Under the pieces are notes generated by a model that was not told where the DNA came from, did not search any database, and worked only from the letters and a program-made list of their open reading frames with translations. From Kineosphaera sp039812485 (GTDB lineage: Bacteria > Actinomycetota > Actinomycetes > Actinomycetales > Dermatophilaceae), in the NCBI GenBank assembly GCA_039812485.1, contig JBDIAP010000001.1, forward strand, positions 15,032 to 79,031: DNA of 64,000 nt. Direction: 5' to 3'. Below, piece after piece: positions 24,885-32,960 of the stretch; positions within the stretch are counted from its first letter, which is position 1, and each line of letters starts with the position of its first letter. The position numbers were made by a program, and so were the translations under genes.

Positions 24885-26305
24885 CAGCCCACTGCTCCTT
24901 CCATCTGCAGTTCGATGAGGCGGTTGAGCTCGAGGGCGTATTCCATCGGCAGCTCGCGGGCGATCGGCTCGACGAAGCCACGGACGATCATCGCCATCGC
25001 CTCGTCCTCGGCCATCCCGCGGGACATGAGGTAGAACAGCTGGTCCTCGCTCACCTTCGAGACCGTGGCCTCGTGGCCCATCTGCACGTCGTCCTCGCGG
25101 ACGTCGACGTAGGGGTAGGTGTCGGACCGGCTGATGTTGTCGACGAGCAGCGCGTCGCACACGACGGAGGACTTGCTGTGCGCGGCGCCCTCCATGATCT
25201 GCACGAGCCCCCGGTAGGAGGTCCGCCCGCCACCGCGCGCGACCGACTTGCTGACGATCGAGCTCGACGTGTAGGGCGCGGCGTGCACCATCTTGGCGCC
25301 GGCGTCCTGGTGCTGGCCCTCGCCGGCGAACGCGATCGAGAGCGTCTCACCCTTGGCGTGCTCGCCGAGGAGGAAGACGGCCGGATACTTCATCGTCACC
25401 TTCGAGCCGATGTTGCCGTCGACCCACTCCATCGTCGCGCCGGCCTCGCAGGTCGCGCGCTTGGTGACGAGGTTGTAGACGTTGTTCGACCAGTTCTGGA
25501 TCGTCGTGTAGCGCACGCGGGCGCCCTTCTTGACGACGATCTCGACGACCGCGGAGTGCAGCGAGTCGGATGTGTAGATGGGCGCGGTGCAGCCCTCGAC
25601 GTAGTGCACGTAGGAGCCCTCGTCGGCGATGATGAGCGTCCGCTCGAACTGGCCCATGTTCTCGGTGTTGATCCGGAAGTAGGCCTGGAGCGGGATGTCG
25701 ACGTGGACGCCCGGCGGGACGTAGATGAACGAGCCACCGGACCACACGGCGGTGTTGAGCGCGGCGAACTTGTTGTCGCCGGGCGGGATGACCGAGCCGA
25801 AGTACTCCTTGAAGATGTCCTCGTGCTCGCGCAGGCCGGTGTCGGTGTCGACGAAGATGACGCCCTTCTCCTCCAGGTCCTCGCGGATCTGGTGGTAGAC
25901 GACCTCGGATTCGTACTGGGCCGCGACGCCGGCGACGAGGCGCTGCTTCTCGGCCTCGGGGATGCCGAGCCGGTCGTAGGTGTTCTTGATGTCCTCCGGC
26001 AGCTCGTCCCACGTCGTGGCCTGCTTCTCGGTGGACTTCACGAAGTACTTGATGTTGTCGAAGTCGATGCCCGTGAGGTCGGAGCCCCAGTGCGGCATCG
26101 GCTTCTTGCCGAAGAGGCGCAGCGCCTTGAGGCGCAGGTCGCGCATCCACGTGGGCTCGTCCTTGCGGGTCGAGATGTCGAGGACGACGTCCTCGTTGAG
26201 GCCGCGCTTGGCCGCGGCGCCCGCGGCGTCGCTGTCGGCCCAGCCGTATTCGTAGCGCCCGAGGTCCTTCAGGCCCGGGTTGAGCTCCTCGATGTTCGTG
26301 CTCAT
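24884..26305 (-). CDS. sufB: Fe-S cluster assembly protein SufB
   Basis: Scaffold on which clusters are built with SufC and SufD. The 473 residues carry highly conserved SufB blocks: FGSVIPPGDNKFAALN, YVPPGVHVDIPLQAYFR, ATCEAGATMEW with its conserved cysteine, and SEDQLFYLMSRGM. ATG at 26305 overlaps the sufR stop by 4 bp (ATGA). There is no sign of an intein, unlike SufB of some mycobacteria. Confidence 0.97.
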   Translation of the reverse strand: MSTNIEELNPGLKDLGRYEYGWADSDAAGAAAKRGLNEDVVLDISTRKDEPTWMRDLRLKALRLFGKKPMPHWGSDLTGIDFDNIKYFVKSTEKQATTWDELPEDIKNTYDRLGIPEAEKQRLVAGVAAQYESEVVYHQIREDLEEKGVIFVDTDTGLREHEDIFKEYFGSVIPPGDNKFAALNTAVWSGGSFIYVPPGVHVDIPLQAYFRINTENMGQFERTLIIADEGSYVHYVEGCTAPIYTSDSLHSAVVEIVVKKGARVRYTTIQNWSNNVYNLVTKRATCEAGATMEWVDGNIGSKVTMKYPAVFLLGEHAKGETLSIAFAGEGQHQDAGAKMVHAAPYTSSSIVSKSVARGGGRTSYRGLVQIMEGAAHSKSSVVCDALLVDNISRSDTYPYVDVREDDVQMGHEATVSKVSEDQLFYLMSRGMAEDEAMAMIVRGFVEPIARELPMEYALELNRLIELQMEGAVG

Positions 26306-27231
26306 CGCGGTGTCCTCTCCTCGTTCGTGGGGTCGTGCTCGGTGCCGGCGGGGTCGTGCGTGCCGGGGGTCCGCCGCGTATCGGCGGAGATGTCCTGCAG
26401 CGGTAGGAGGTTCGCGGCCCGCTCGCCCGGCGGCCCGAGCCCGGCCGGCACGAACGTCGTGCACACGTGCTCCCCGCCCGAGATCGTGGCCAGCCGTTGG
26501 ACGTGCACCCCGAGCAGCCGGGCGAACGCGGCCGTCTCCGCCTCGCAGAGCTCCGGGAACTCCGCCGCCACGCGATGCATGGGGCAATGACCTTGACATA
26601 GTTGAACGCCCGCGAGGGGGGTGTCCATTCCCACCGGCCGGGCGCTGGCGGCGAAACCGTCGGTCGTCAGTGCGCCGGCCAGGGCCTGGGCGCGGGCCTG
26701 CGGGTCGGCGCCGGCGGCGGCGACCGTGTCGGCATACCTCGACTCGAGCTCGGCGAACCGCTCCCGGGCGAACTCCTCGATCGCGCTCGACCCGGCCCGG
26801 CGGGCCAGGAACCGCAGCGCCTGCGTCGCGACGTCGGCGGAGTCGGAGTCGAGCCGGCGGTGGCCGGCGGGGGTCACGACATACGCGCGGGCGGGGCGGC
26901 CTCGCCCCCGGCGCGCCGGCCGCGAACCCGCGTCGGTCGGCGCGATGTCGCCGGACTCCGTGAGCAGCTCCAGGTGCCGGCGCACGGCCGTCGGCGTGAG
27001 GTCGAGGCGCGCGGCGAGCTCGGCGGCGGTCACCGGGCCGAGGCGCATGACGTCGGCGAGCACGCGGTCGCGGGTGCGCGGATCGTCGGTGACGGGCGGC
27101 CCGCCGATCGCCGTGGGCGCACCCGTGGGCGAACCCGTGGGCATGGCGGTGGGCGTGGCGGCTCGAGGCGCGACGGAGCGCTCGCGCCGGGGGGTCCCGG
27201 GCGACTGCTCCGCGGCTGCGCCGATAAACAC
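26302..27231 (-). CDS. sufR: SufR-like iron-sulfur-sensing transcriptional regulator
   Basis: Winged-helix regulator expected to repress the suf operon when it holds a cluster. The HTH lies at about 67-95 (TAAELAARLDLTPTAVRRHL). The C-terminal half has the cysteines of SufR: C212, C216 (QLCQGHCPMH), C229 and C257. The GTG at 27231 gives 309 residues with a disordered Pro/Thr-rich N-terminus; an AAGAAT -10-like box 6 nt upstream favours it as a leaderless start, but the ATG at residue 30 is an alternative. It is the first gene of the operon, coupled to sufB. Confidence 0.88.
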   Translation of the reverse strand: MFIGAAAEQSPGTPRRERSVAPRAATPTAMPTGSPTGAPTAIGGPPVTDDPRTRDRVLADVMRLGPVTAAELAARLDLTPTAVRRHLELLTESGDIAPTDAGSRPARRGRGRPARAYVVTPAGHRRLDSDSADVATQALRFLARRAGSSAIEEFARERFAELESRYADTVAAAGADPQARAQALAGALTTDGFAASARPVGMDTPLAGVQLCQGHCPMHRVAAEFPELCEAETAAFARLLGVHVQRLATISGGEHVCTTFVPAGLGPPGERAANLLPLQDISADTRRTPGTHDPAGTEHDPTNEERTPR

Positions 27232-27237
27232 AACGCC

Positions 27238-27263
27238 ATTCTTATCTAATTCGGAGCGACTCC
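27238..27263 (-). promoter_or_regulatory. suf operon promoter with nearby palindrome
   Basis: On the minus strand AAGAAT (27238-27243) ends 6 nt before the sufR GTG within an A+T-rich patch. Just upstream is the palindrome GGAG-N3-CTCC (27253-27263), a candidate SufR operator. Both assignments rest on position only. Confidence 0.35.
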
Positions 27264-27268
27264 ACTAG

Positions 27269-27287
27269 TAAGGTGCGCCTTACCTCC
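27269..27287. promoter_or_regulatory. possible IdeR/DtxR iron box between sufR and the ABC operon
   Basis: The 19-bp stretch agrees with the IdeR/DtxR consensus (TTAGGTTAG-S-CTAACCTAA) at 13 of 19 positions by eye, and contains a perfect GTAAGG-N4-CCTTAC inverted repeat from 27268. It lies in the divergent promoter region. An iron regulator acting on suf would make sense, but a SufR site is an alternative reading. Confidence 0.4.
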
Positions 27288-27308
27288 GGTTGCGGGCCTC
27301 GGGAGCCC

Positions 27309-27314
27309 TACACT
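27309..27314 (+). promoter_or_regulatory. -10 element of the ABC-2 transporter operon (leaderless)
   Basis: TACACT ends 7 nt before the GTG at 27322. No ribosome site is present. Confidence 0.5.
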
Positions 27315-27321
27315 CGCCGAC

Positions 27322-28101
27322 GTGCCCGCGCCCCCCGACCCCGCCGCCACGCCCGACGATCGCCTGCGGCCCGGCCAGGGGGCCGAGCCCGCGCCCTGCG
27401 TCGTCGTCGAGGGGCTGTGCAAGGCGTTCGGGCCGGTCAGGGCCGTCGACGACATGACATGGTCGGCCGGCACGGGACGCATCACGACGATGCTGGGCCC
27501 CAACGGCGCCGGCAAGACGACCGCGATCTCGTGCCTGCTCGGGCTCACCCGTGCCGATGCGGGCTCGGTGAGGGTGCTGGGCGAAGACCCGTGGGGCGCC
27601 GATCCCGACCACCGCGCCCGCGTCGGCATCATGCTCCAGGACGGCGGCCTGCCCAACACCGTCGGTGCCCGGCGCCTCCTGCGGCATCTGGCCCGGCTGT
27701 ATGTCGACCCGCACGACCCCGACGAGCTCGCCGACCGACTCGGCATCACCGGCTTCGCGACCACCCCGGTGCGGCGGCTCTCCGGGGGGCAGCGCCAGCG
27801 CGTCGCCCTCGCCGCCGCCCTCGTCGGCCGCCCGCGGGTCGCCTTCCTCGACGAGCCCACAGCCGGCCTCGACCCGCATGCCCGCCTCGACACGTGGGAC
27901 CTGCTGCGCTCGCTGCGCGACTCCGGCGTCACGCTCGTCGTCACGACCCACTCCTTCGACGAGGCCGCCCGCCTCGCCGACGACGTCGTCATCGTCGCCG
28001 CCGGTCGGGTCGTGGCCCAGGGCACGCTCGCGAAGGTCGCCGGCGCGGCCGGTCTCGAACACGTCTACTTCGCCCTCACCGGCGGAAGGGGCTCGTCATG
28101 A
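27322..28101 (+). CDS. ABC transporter ATP-binding protein
   Basis: A 259-residue ATPase with Walker A GPNGAGKT (59-66), signature LSGGQRQR, Walker B VAFLDEPTAGLD and a THSFDEA switch. It pairs with the ABC-2 permease that follows with a 4-bp overlap (ATGA). The pair next to sufR and ctaA keeps the gene order of Mycobacterium tuberculosis Rv1456c-Rv1460, as I recall it. The substrate is unknown; haem- or oxidase-related export is sometimes suspected from the neighbourhood. Confidence 0.92.
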   Translation: MPAPPDPAATPDDRLRPGQGAEPAPCVVVEGLCKAFGPVRAVDDMTWSAGTGRITTMLGPNGAGKTTAISCLLGLTRADAGSVRVLGEDPWGADPDHRARVGIMLQDGGLPNTVGARRLLRHLARLYVDPHDPDELADRLGITGFATTPVRRLSGGQRQRVALAAALVGRPRVAFLDEPTAGLDPHARLDTWDLLRSLRDSGVTLVVTTHSFDEAARLADDVVIVAAGRVVAQGTLAKVAGAAGLEHVYFALTGGRGSS

Positions 28102-28841
28102 CCGCCGCTCCCCCGACCCGACGCGTCGCCGCGCAGGCGCGCTTCGAAGCCGTCACCCTGCTCCGCAACGGTGAGCAGCTGCTCGTGGCGCTGGTGCTGC
28201 CCGTCCTCGCCCTCGTGGGGCTCGCCCTGACCCAGACCCCCGACCTCGGCCCCGGACGCCGCATCGACGTCGCGGTGCCGGGCGTGCTCGCGCTCGCGAT
28301 CGTCTCGACGGCCTTCACAGGACAGGCGATCTCGACGGGCTTCGACCGCCGCTACGGGGTGTTGCGGCTGCTCGGTGCCACGCCGCTGGGGCGTTCCGGC
28401 CTGCTCGCGGGCAAGGCGCTGGCCGTGCTCATCGTCGAGGCGCTGCAGGTGCTCGTGCTCGCCGGACTCGGGCTCGCGCTGGGGTGGCGGCCGCAGCCGT
28501 TCGGCCTCCCGCAGGCGATCGTCTTCTGGCTGCTCGGCACGTGGACCTTCGTGGCCCTCGCGCTCCTGCTCGCCGGCATCGTGCGCGCCGAGGCCGTGCT
28601 CGCCATCGCCAACCTGCTGTGGGTGCTGCTGCTCGGCGCGGGCGGCCTCGTCGTGCCGCACACGCTCATGCCGGAGCCGGTGCGCAGCGTCGTCGCGCTG
28701 CTGCCCTCGGCGGGCCTCGGCGACGGGCTGCGGGCGGCGCTGCAGTTCGGCACCTTCGACGCGGGCTCGGCGATCGTGCTACTCATCTGGGGGCTCGCGG
28801 CCACGGCCGGATGCCTGCGCACGTTCCGGTGGTCCGACTGA
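28098..28841 (+). CDS. ABC-2 type transporter permease
   Basis: A 247-residue membrane protein with six hydrophobic segments and the ABC-2 layout, including the FGLPQAIVFWLLGTW segment and a final helix before the basic C-terminus. The ATG overlaps the stop of the ATPase gene. It should form the channel of the exporter. Confidence 0.9.
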   Translation: MTAAPPTRRVAAQARFEAVTLLRNGEQLLVALVLPVLALVGLALTQTPDLGPGRRIDVAVPGVLALAIVSTAFTGQAISTGFDRRYGVLRLLGATPLGRSGLLAGKALAVLIVEALQVLVLAGLGLALGWRPQPFGLPQAIVFWLLGTWTFVALALLLAGIVRAEAVLAIANLLWVLLLGAGGLVVPHTLMPEPVRSVVALLPSAGLGDGLRAALQFGTFDAGSAIVLLIWGLAATAGCLRTFRWSD

Positions 28842-28888
28842 AGGGTCCGTTTCCTCGGGTCGCCCCGCCCCCGGCTACTGGTCCGGCA

Positions 28889-28894
28889 TAGAGT
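28889..28894 (+). promoter_or_regulatory. -10 element of ctaA (leaderless)
   Basis: TAGAGT ends 6 nt before the GTG start at 28901. No ribosome site is seen, so ctaA probably has its own leaderless transcript. Confidence 0.45.
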
Positions 28895-28900
28895 CGGGGC

Positions 28901-29866
28901 GTGTCCGATGCGCCCGCCCTCCCCCGCTCCGCCCACGCCGGCCCGTCGGCCGCGCACTCCGGCGACGGGGGCTCGCCGTGGGCACCGCGCGGATCGGGGG
29001 CCCGCTGGGTGCCGGCGATCTTCGTGCTCAACCTCGTGTGCCAGATCGGCATCATCGTCACCGGCGGGCTCGTGCGTCTCACCGGATCGGGGCTCGGCTG
29101 CCCCACGTGGCCGCAGTGCGTGCCCGGGTCCTACACCCCGACCCGCGAGACGGCCACGTCCTTCCACCCCTACATCGAGTTCGGCAACCGCACCCTGACC
29201 GGGGTGCTCGCGATCGCCGCGATCGCGCTGCTGTGGGCGGTCTATCGGCCGCTCGCCCACCGCGTCGGATTCCGGCTGCCGGCGTGGCTCCTGCTGGCCG
29301 GCATCGCGCTCCAGGCGATCGTCGGGGGCATCAGCGTGCGCGTCGACCTCAACCCCTTCGTCGTCTCGCTGCACTTCGTCATCTCGGCCGCGCTCGTCGC
29401 CGTGTCGGGCTACCTGGTCCATCGCCTGCACGAGGGTGACGACGCGCCCGCGCCCACCGTGCCCCCCGTCGTCGCCCGGGTGGCCTGGGCCACGGCCGCG
29501 CTCGCCGGCGTCATCGTCGTGCTCGGCACCTTCGTCACCGGTTCGGGCCCACACTCCGGCGACGCGGCCAAACCCCAGCGCAACGGGCTCGACCCACGCA
29601 TGATCTCGTGGCTGCACGCCGACGCCGTCATGCTCTTCGTCGGGCTCGCGGTGGCCGTCTGGCTGGCCTGCGTGCTGACCCGCAAGGCCGGGCGCCCGGC
29701 CCGCGCGTGGGCGATCGTCCTGGGCGTCACCGCGCTGCAGGGCGTGCTGGGCTACGTGCAGTTCTTCACCGGGCTGCCGGCCGTCATCGTGCTCGCCCAC
29801 ATGTTGCTCGCCGCGCTCTTCGTGCTCGCGGTGACGAACGGCGTTCTCTCGCTGCGGCGCCGCTGA
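28901..29866 (+). CDS. ctaA: haem A synthase
   Basis: Converts haem O to haem A in the membrane for aa3-type oxidases. The 321-residue chain has eight helices in two four-helix halves, the GLVRLTGSGLGCPTWPQC motif with the cysteine pair C67/C73, and the histidines of HPYIEFGNR, LHFVISA, WLHADAV and AHMLLA. The N-terminal 35 residues are polar and variable. The gene lies between the ABC transporter and a membrane protein gene, with ctaB nearby on the other strand. Confidence 0.94.
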   Translation: MSDAPALPRSAHAGPSAAHSGDGGSPWAPRGSGARWVPAIFVLNLVCQIGIIVTGGLVRLTGSGLGCPTWPQCVPGSYTPTRETATSFHPYIEFGNRTLTGVLAIAAIALLWAVYRPLAHRVGFRLPAWLLLAGIALQAIVGGISVRVDLNPFVVSLHFVISAALVAVSGYLVHRLHEGDDAPAPTVPPVVARVAWATAALAGVIVVLGTFVTGSGPHSGDAAKPQRNGLDPRMISWLHADAVMLFVGLAVAVWLACVLTRKAGRPARAWAIVLGVTALQGVLGYVQFFTGLPAVIVLAHMLLAALFVLAVTNGVLSLRRR

Positions 29867-29874
29867 TCGTTGCC

Positions 29875-29896
29875 GCCGCCGGGCCGGCCCGGCGGC
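29875..29896 (+). terminator. hairpin after ctaA
   Basis: A 22-bp perfect palindrome (arm GCCGCCGGGCC) begins 8 bp after the ctaA stop codon. There is no T-run. Its position supports a terminator. Confidence 0.5.
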
Positions 29897-30038
29897 ACCA
29901 CCGACCGGGCCGGCGACGACCCACACGCAGGCGTCACCCCTCCTAGTCTGGGACGGCCGTCCAGTCATGGACGCACGCCGCGCCACGTGTCGGGGGGCAT
30001 GCGCGGTGTCACCGCAGGGCTATGCCGGGGGGCAGTGC

Positions 30039-31676
30039 GTGACGTCGTCAACGCGTCGAGGGGACATCATCGGGAGCGGTCCCGTCGACCGCCGACCCCT
30101 GGGCCTCCTGGCCGCGGCCCTCGCGCTGCTCGCCGCGCCGGCCGGCCTGCTGCTGGTCTGGCCGATGGACGGCGACCAGGCGCTCTTCCACCTCGGCGCG
30201 CAGACCCTCGCCGACGGCGGGGTCTATTACCGCGACTTCTGGGACATCAAGCAGCCGGGGATCTACTGGTTCTACCAGGCCGGCGAGGCGCTCACCGGAT
30301 CTCAGGCCGGGCCCCGGCTCCTCGAGGTCCTGCTCGTGCTCGCGGCCGGCGCGCTCCTGCACCGGCAGCTGCGGCGGGTGCACGCGCACCCCATCACCCA
30401 GGTCATCGGGCCGCTGCTGGTCTTCGCGCCCTACCTGCTGCTCGCCTACCGCGCCGGGGTGGGGCAGGTCGAGGGCCTGGCGGTGCCGCTGCTCGTCGTC
30501 CACGTCGTGCTCACCGGGCTCCTCGACGACCCCGACGACCGGCTCACGGGCGGGCTGACCTGGCGCGCCGCCCTGCCGTGGCTGGTCGCGGGTCTCACCG
30601 CGGGCGCGCTCGCCGTCCTCAAGACCATGTATGTCGTGCTGCCGCTGACCCTGCTGGCCGGCGCGCTGGTCGTGCTCCTGCGACGCCAGGCCGGGGCGGG
30701 GGCCGTGCTCGGGCGGCTCACCTGCTACGGGGTGGGGGCGGCGGTGCCGCTGGGGGCGACACTCGCCTACCTCGTGGGGCACGACGTGCTCGGGGTCGCC
30801 TGGTTCACGAGCATCGAGCTGCCCCGGCAGATCGCCGCCCTCGACTCGCTGCACCGGCCCGGCGCGCTCGCCTACCTGCTGACGACGGCCGCCCGCTACC
30901 TGTGCGTGCCGGTGCTCGGCACCCTCGTCGCGCTGCGCGCGATCTCCGCGAGCACCGGTCTGCGTCGCCGCTGGGCGCCTGCCGGAGCGACGCTGCTGCT
31001 GGCCACGGCCGTGTTCAGCGCCTGCGTCGCGACGCAATACCTCACCGGCCGCAGGCTGCTGACGTATGCCGTGCTGCTGGGCATCCCGGCGCTGCTGGGC
31101 GTCGACGTCATGGCGCGACGCTGGCGCGAGCCGCGGGTGCTCACCGTCGCCATGGCCGTGGCCTGCGTGGCCGCCCTCGCGGGGTCGCAGGGCGTCGTCG
31201 CGCTCGTGCGGACCGCGTCGATCGTGCGCCCCCAGCTCGACCCCGCGGCCGCCGACGACTTCGCCGAGATGATGAGCGGCAGCAGCGCCGCGACTCTGGC
31301 CGCCCCCGTCGCGGGGCTCGTGGGACCGGGCTCGGGCATCTACGTGCTCGGTGACCCGCGCGTCTACCGCCGACTCGACGCCCGCCAGGCCGTGCCGATC
31401 ATCGGCTGGTCCTCGGAGTTCCTCACCCCGGCGGTCTGGCGCGAGGTGGAGCGCGAGTTCACCTGCGCGCGACCGGCCTACGTCTTCGTCGACGACTTCT
31501 CGGCGCCCTACGTGCAGTCCGGCGCCCCTGGCCTGCTCGCCGCCTTGCGCGCCGACTACGTCGTGGCGGCGAGCCCCGAGGGCGGCACGTGGTGGGAGCG
31601 CCGCGGCACCGGCCCGGGCAGCGTGCGACCCCTGACCCCTCTGCCGGAGTGCACGCCCCTGGAGGCCAGGTGGTGA
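30039..31676 (+). CDS. GT-C-like integral membrane protein, putative glycosyltransferase
   Basis: A 545-residue protein with about ten membrane helices. After the first helix comes DGDQALFHLGAQTLADGG then YYRDFWDIKQPG, the pattern of the first outer loop of family 39-like GT-C enzymes, which use polyprenyl-phosphate sugars. A soluble C-terminal domain of about 130 residues follows the last helix (IYVLGDPRVYRRL...). The GTG at 30039 has GGGGGG 6 nt upstream and is preferred to the ATG at 29967. It stands between ctaA and ctaB. Acceptor and sugar are unknown. Confidence 0.72.
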   Translation: MTSSTRRGDIIGSGPVDRRPLGLLAAALALLAAPAGLLLVWPMDGDQALFHLGAQTLADGGVYYRDFWDIKQPGIYWFYQAGEALTGSQAGPRLLEVLLVLAAGALLHRQLRRVHAHPITQVIGPLLVFAPYLLLAYRAGVGQVEGLAVPLLVVHVVLTGLLDDPDDRLTGGLTWRAALPWLVAGLTAGALAVLKTMYVVLPLTLLAGALVVLLRRQAGAGAVLGRLTCYGVGAAVPLGATLAYLVGHDVLGVAWFTSIELPRQIAALDSLHRPGALAYLLTTAARYLCVPVLGTLVALRAISASTGLRRRWAPAGATLLLATAVFSACVATQYLTGRRLLTYAVLLGIPALLGVDVMARRWREPRVLTVAMAVACVAALAGSQGVVALVRTASIVRPQLDPAAADDFAEMMSGSSAATLAAPVAGLVGPGSGIYVLGDPRVYRRLDARQAVPIIGWSSEFLTPAVWREVEREFTCARPAYVFVDDFSAPYVQSGAPGLLAALRADYVVAASPEGGTWWERRGTGPGSVRPLTPLPECTPLEARW

Positions 31677-31713
31677 TCGCCGACCCTGCGCGCCGCGCCC
31701 CCGACCGCCGCAG

Positions 31714-32667
31714 TCACCAGGGCAGTGGCAGGTGCAGCAGCGGGTCGACGGCGACGCCGACGAAGAGGATCGTCAGGTAGCTGATCGAGAAGTGGAACAG
31801 ACGCATGGGCCGCAGCGACGCCAGCGTCGTGTTCTCCGGGGAGCCGGCCCGGCGCAGCAGTACGTGGGCCTCACGCACGAAGACCGCGCCCGCGAGCACC
31901 GCGATAACGAGGTAGATCCAGCCCATACCGGCCACGGGCACGAGCAGCAGCGAGACGGCGACGGTGGCCCAGGCGTAGGAGACGATCTGCCGGGCCACGG
32001 TGACGTCCTTGGCGAGCACCGGCAGCATCGGCACACCCGCGGCCGCGTAGTCGTCCTTGAAGCGCATCGACAGCGGCCAGTAGTGCGGCGGGGTCCAGAA
32101 GAACACGACGAGGAAGAGCACCACCGGCGCCCAGGCCAGCGAGTTCGTCACCGCGCTCCAGCCGATGAGCACCGGCATGCACCCCGCGACGCCTCCCCAG
32201 ACGATGTTCTGGGCCGTGCGGCGCTTGAGTAGAAGCGTGTAGAAGACGACGTAGAGAGCGATCGCCCCGAGCGACAGCCACGCCGAGAGCCAGTTGACCC
32301 CGAGCCCGAGCACGAGCACCGACGCCAGGCCCAGCGCGAACGCGAAGGCGAGGGCCGCCCCCGGGGAGATGACGCCGGTGACCAGCGGACGGTTCTCCGT
32401 GCGGTGCATGAGACGGTCGATGTCGCGGTCGAAGTAGCAGTTGAACGTGTTGGCGCTGGCCGCCGACAGGGTGCCGCCCACGAGCGTCGCGACGATGAGC
32501 CCGACCGGCGGGACGCCGCCCTGGGCCAGGAACATCACGGGGAACGTCGTGACGAGCAGCAGCTCGATGATCCGCGGTTTGGTCAGCGCGATGTAGTCGG
32601 CGACCCGCGCCCGGCGCGAGGTGGGCACGGCGAAGGACGGGCTCTGGCGCGGCTGGAGGGCGGTCAC
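31714..32667 (-). CDS. ctaB: protohaem IX farnesyltransferase (haem O synthase)
   Basis: Adds the farnesyl tail to haem b, giving haem O. The 317-residue UbiA-family protein has about nine helices, the first aspartate motif NCYFDRDIDRLMHRT, and the second conserved loop with KRRTAQNIVWGG and FFWTPPHYWPLSMRFKDDY. The GTG at 32667 is chosen because AAAGGA lies just before it and the family N-terminus (LTKPRI) follows after about 25 residues. It is transcribed divergently from tkt. Confidence 0.95.
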   Translation of the reverse strand: MTALQPRQSPSFAVPTSRRARVADYIALTKPRIIELLLVTTFPVMFLAQGGVPPVGLIVATLVGGTLSAASANTFNCYFDRDIDRLMHRTENRPLVTGVISPGAALAFAFALGLASVLVLGLGVNWLSAWLSLGAIALYVVFYTLLLKRRTAQNIVWGGVAGCMPVLIGWSAVTNSLAWAPVVLFLVVFFWTPPHYWPLSMRFKDDYAAAGVPMLPVLAKDVTVARQIVSYAWATVAVSLLLVPVAGMGWIYLVIAVLAGAVFVREAHVLLRRAGSPENTTLASLRPMRLFHFSISYLTILFVGVAVDPLLHLPLPW

Positions 32668-32857
32668 GTCGTCCTTTGCTCGGGTGCTACGGGCTGGCTG
32701 CTTCGGGTGATCGCCGATCGACCACCGCATCGTGCGATCTCCACCTTGGTGCTCACGGCGCTCCTGTGCACGAGCACGCGCCTGGACGTGCGTCAGTCTA
32801 TGGGCAGAGCCTCGTGGGGCGGGAGGAAGCCGCTGGATCGCGTTGTCGGTGCGCCCC

Positions 32858-32863
32858 TATAGT
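32858..32863 (+). promoter_or_regulatory. -10 element of the tkt-tal-zwf-opcA operon
   Basis: TATAGT is a near-consensus -10 hexamer, rare in this G+C-rich sequence. It gives a leader of about 90 nt before the tkt start. No good -35 box lies 16-18 bp upstream. Confidence 0.5.
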
Positions 32864-32960
32864 CTCGATCCCGACATCGTATCGCCCATTCGCTGCTCCG
32901 CTCCGCGTTCGGCATCCGTGCCCGTCGCCGACGTGGCGCAGCCGAAGAAGGAGAGCACCA

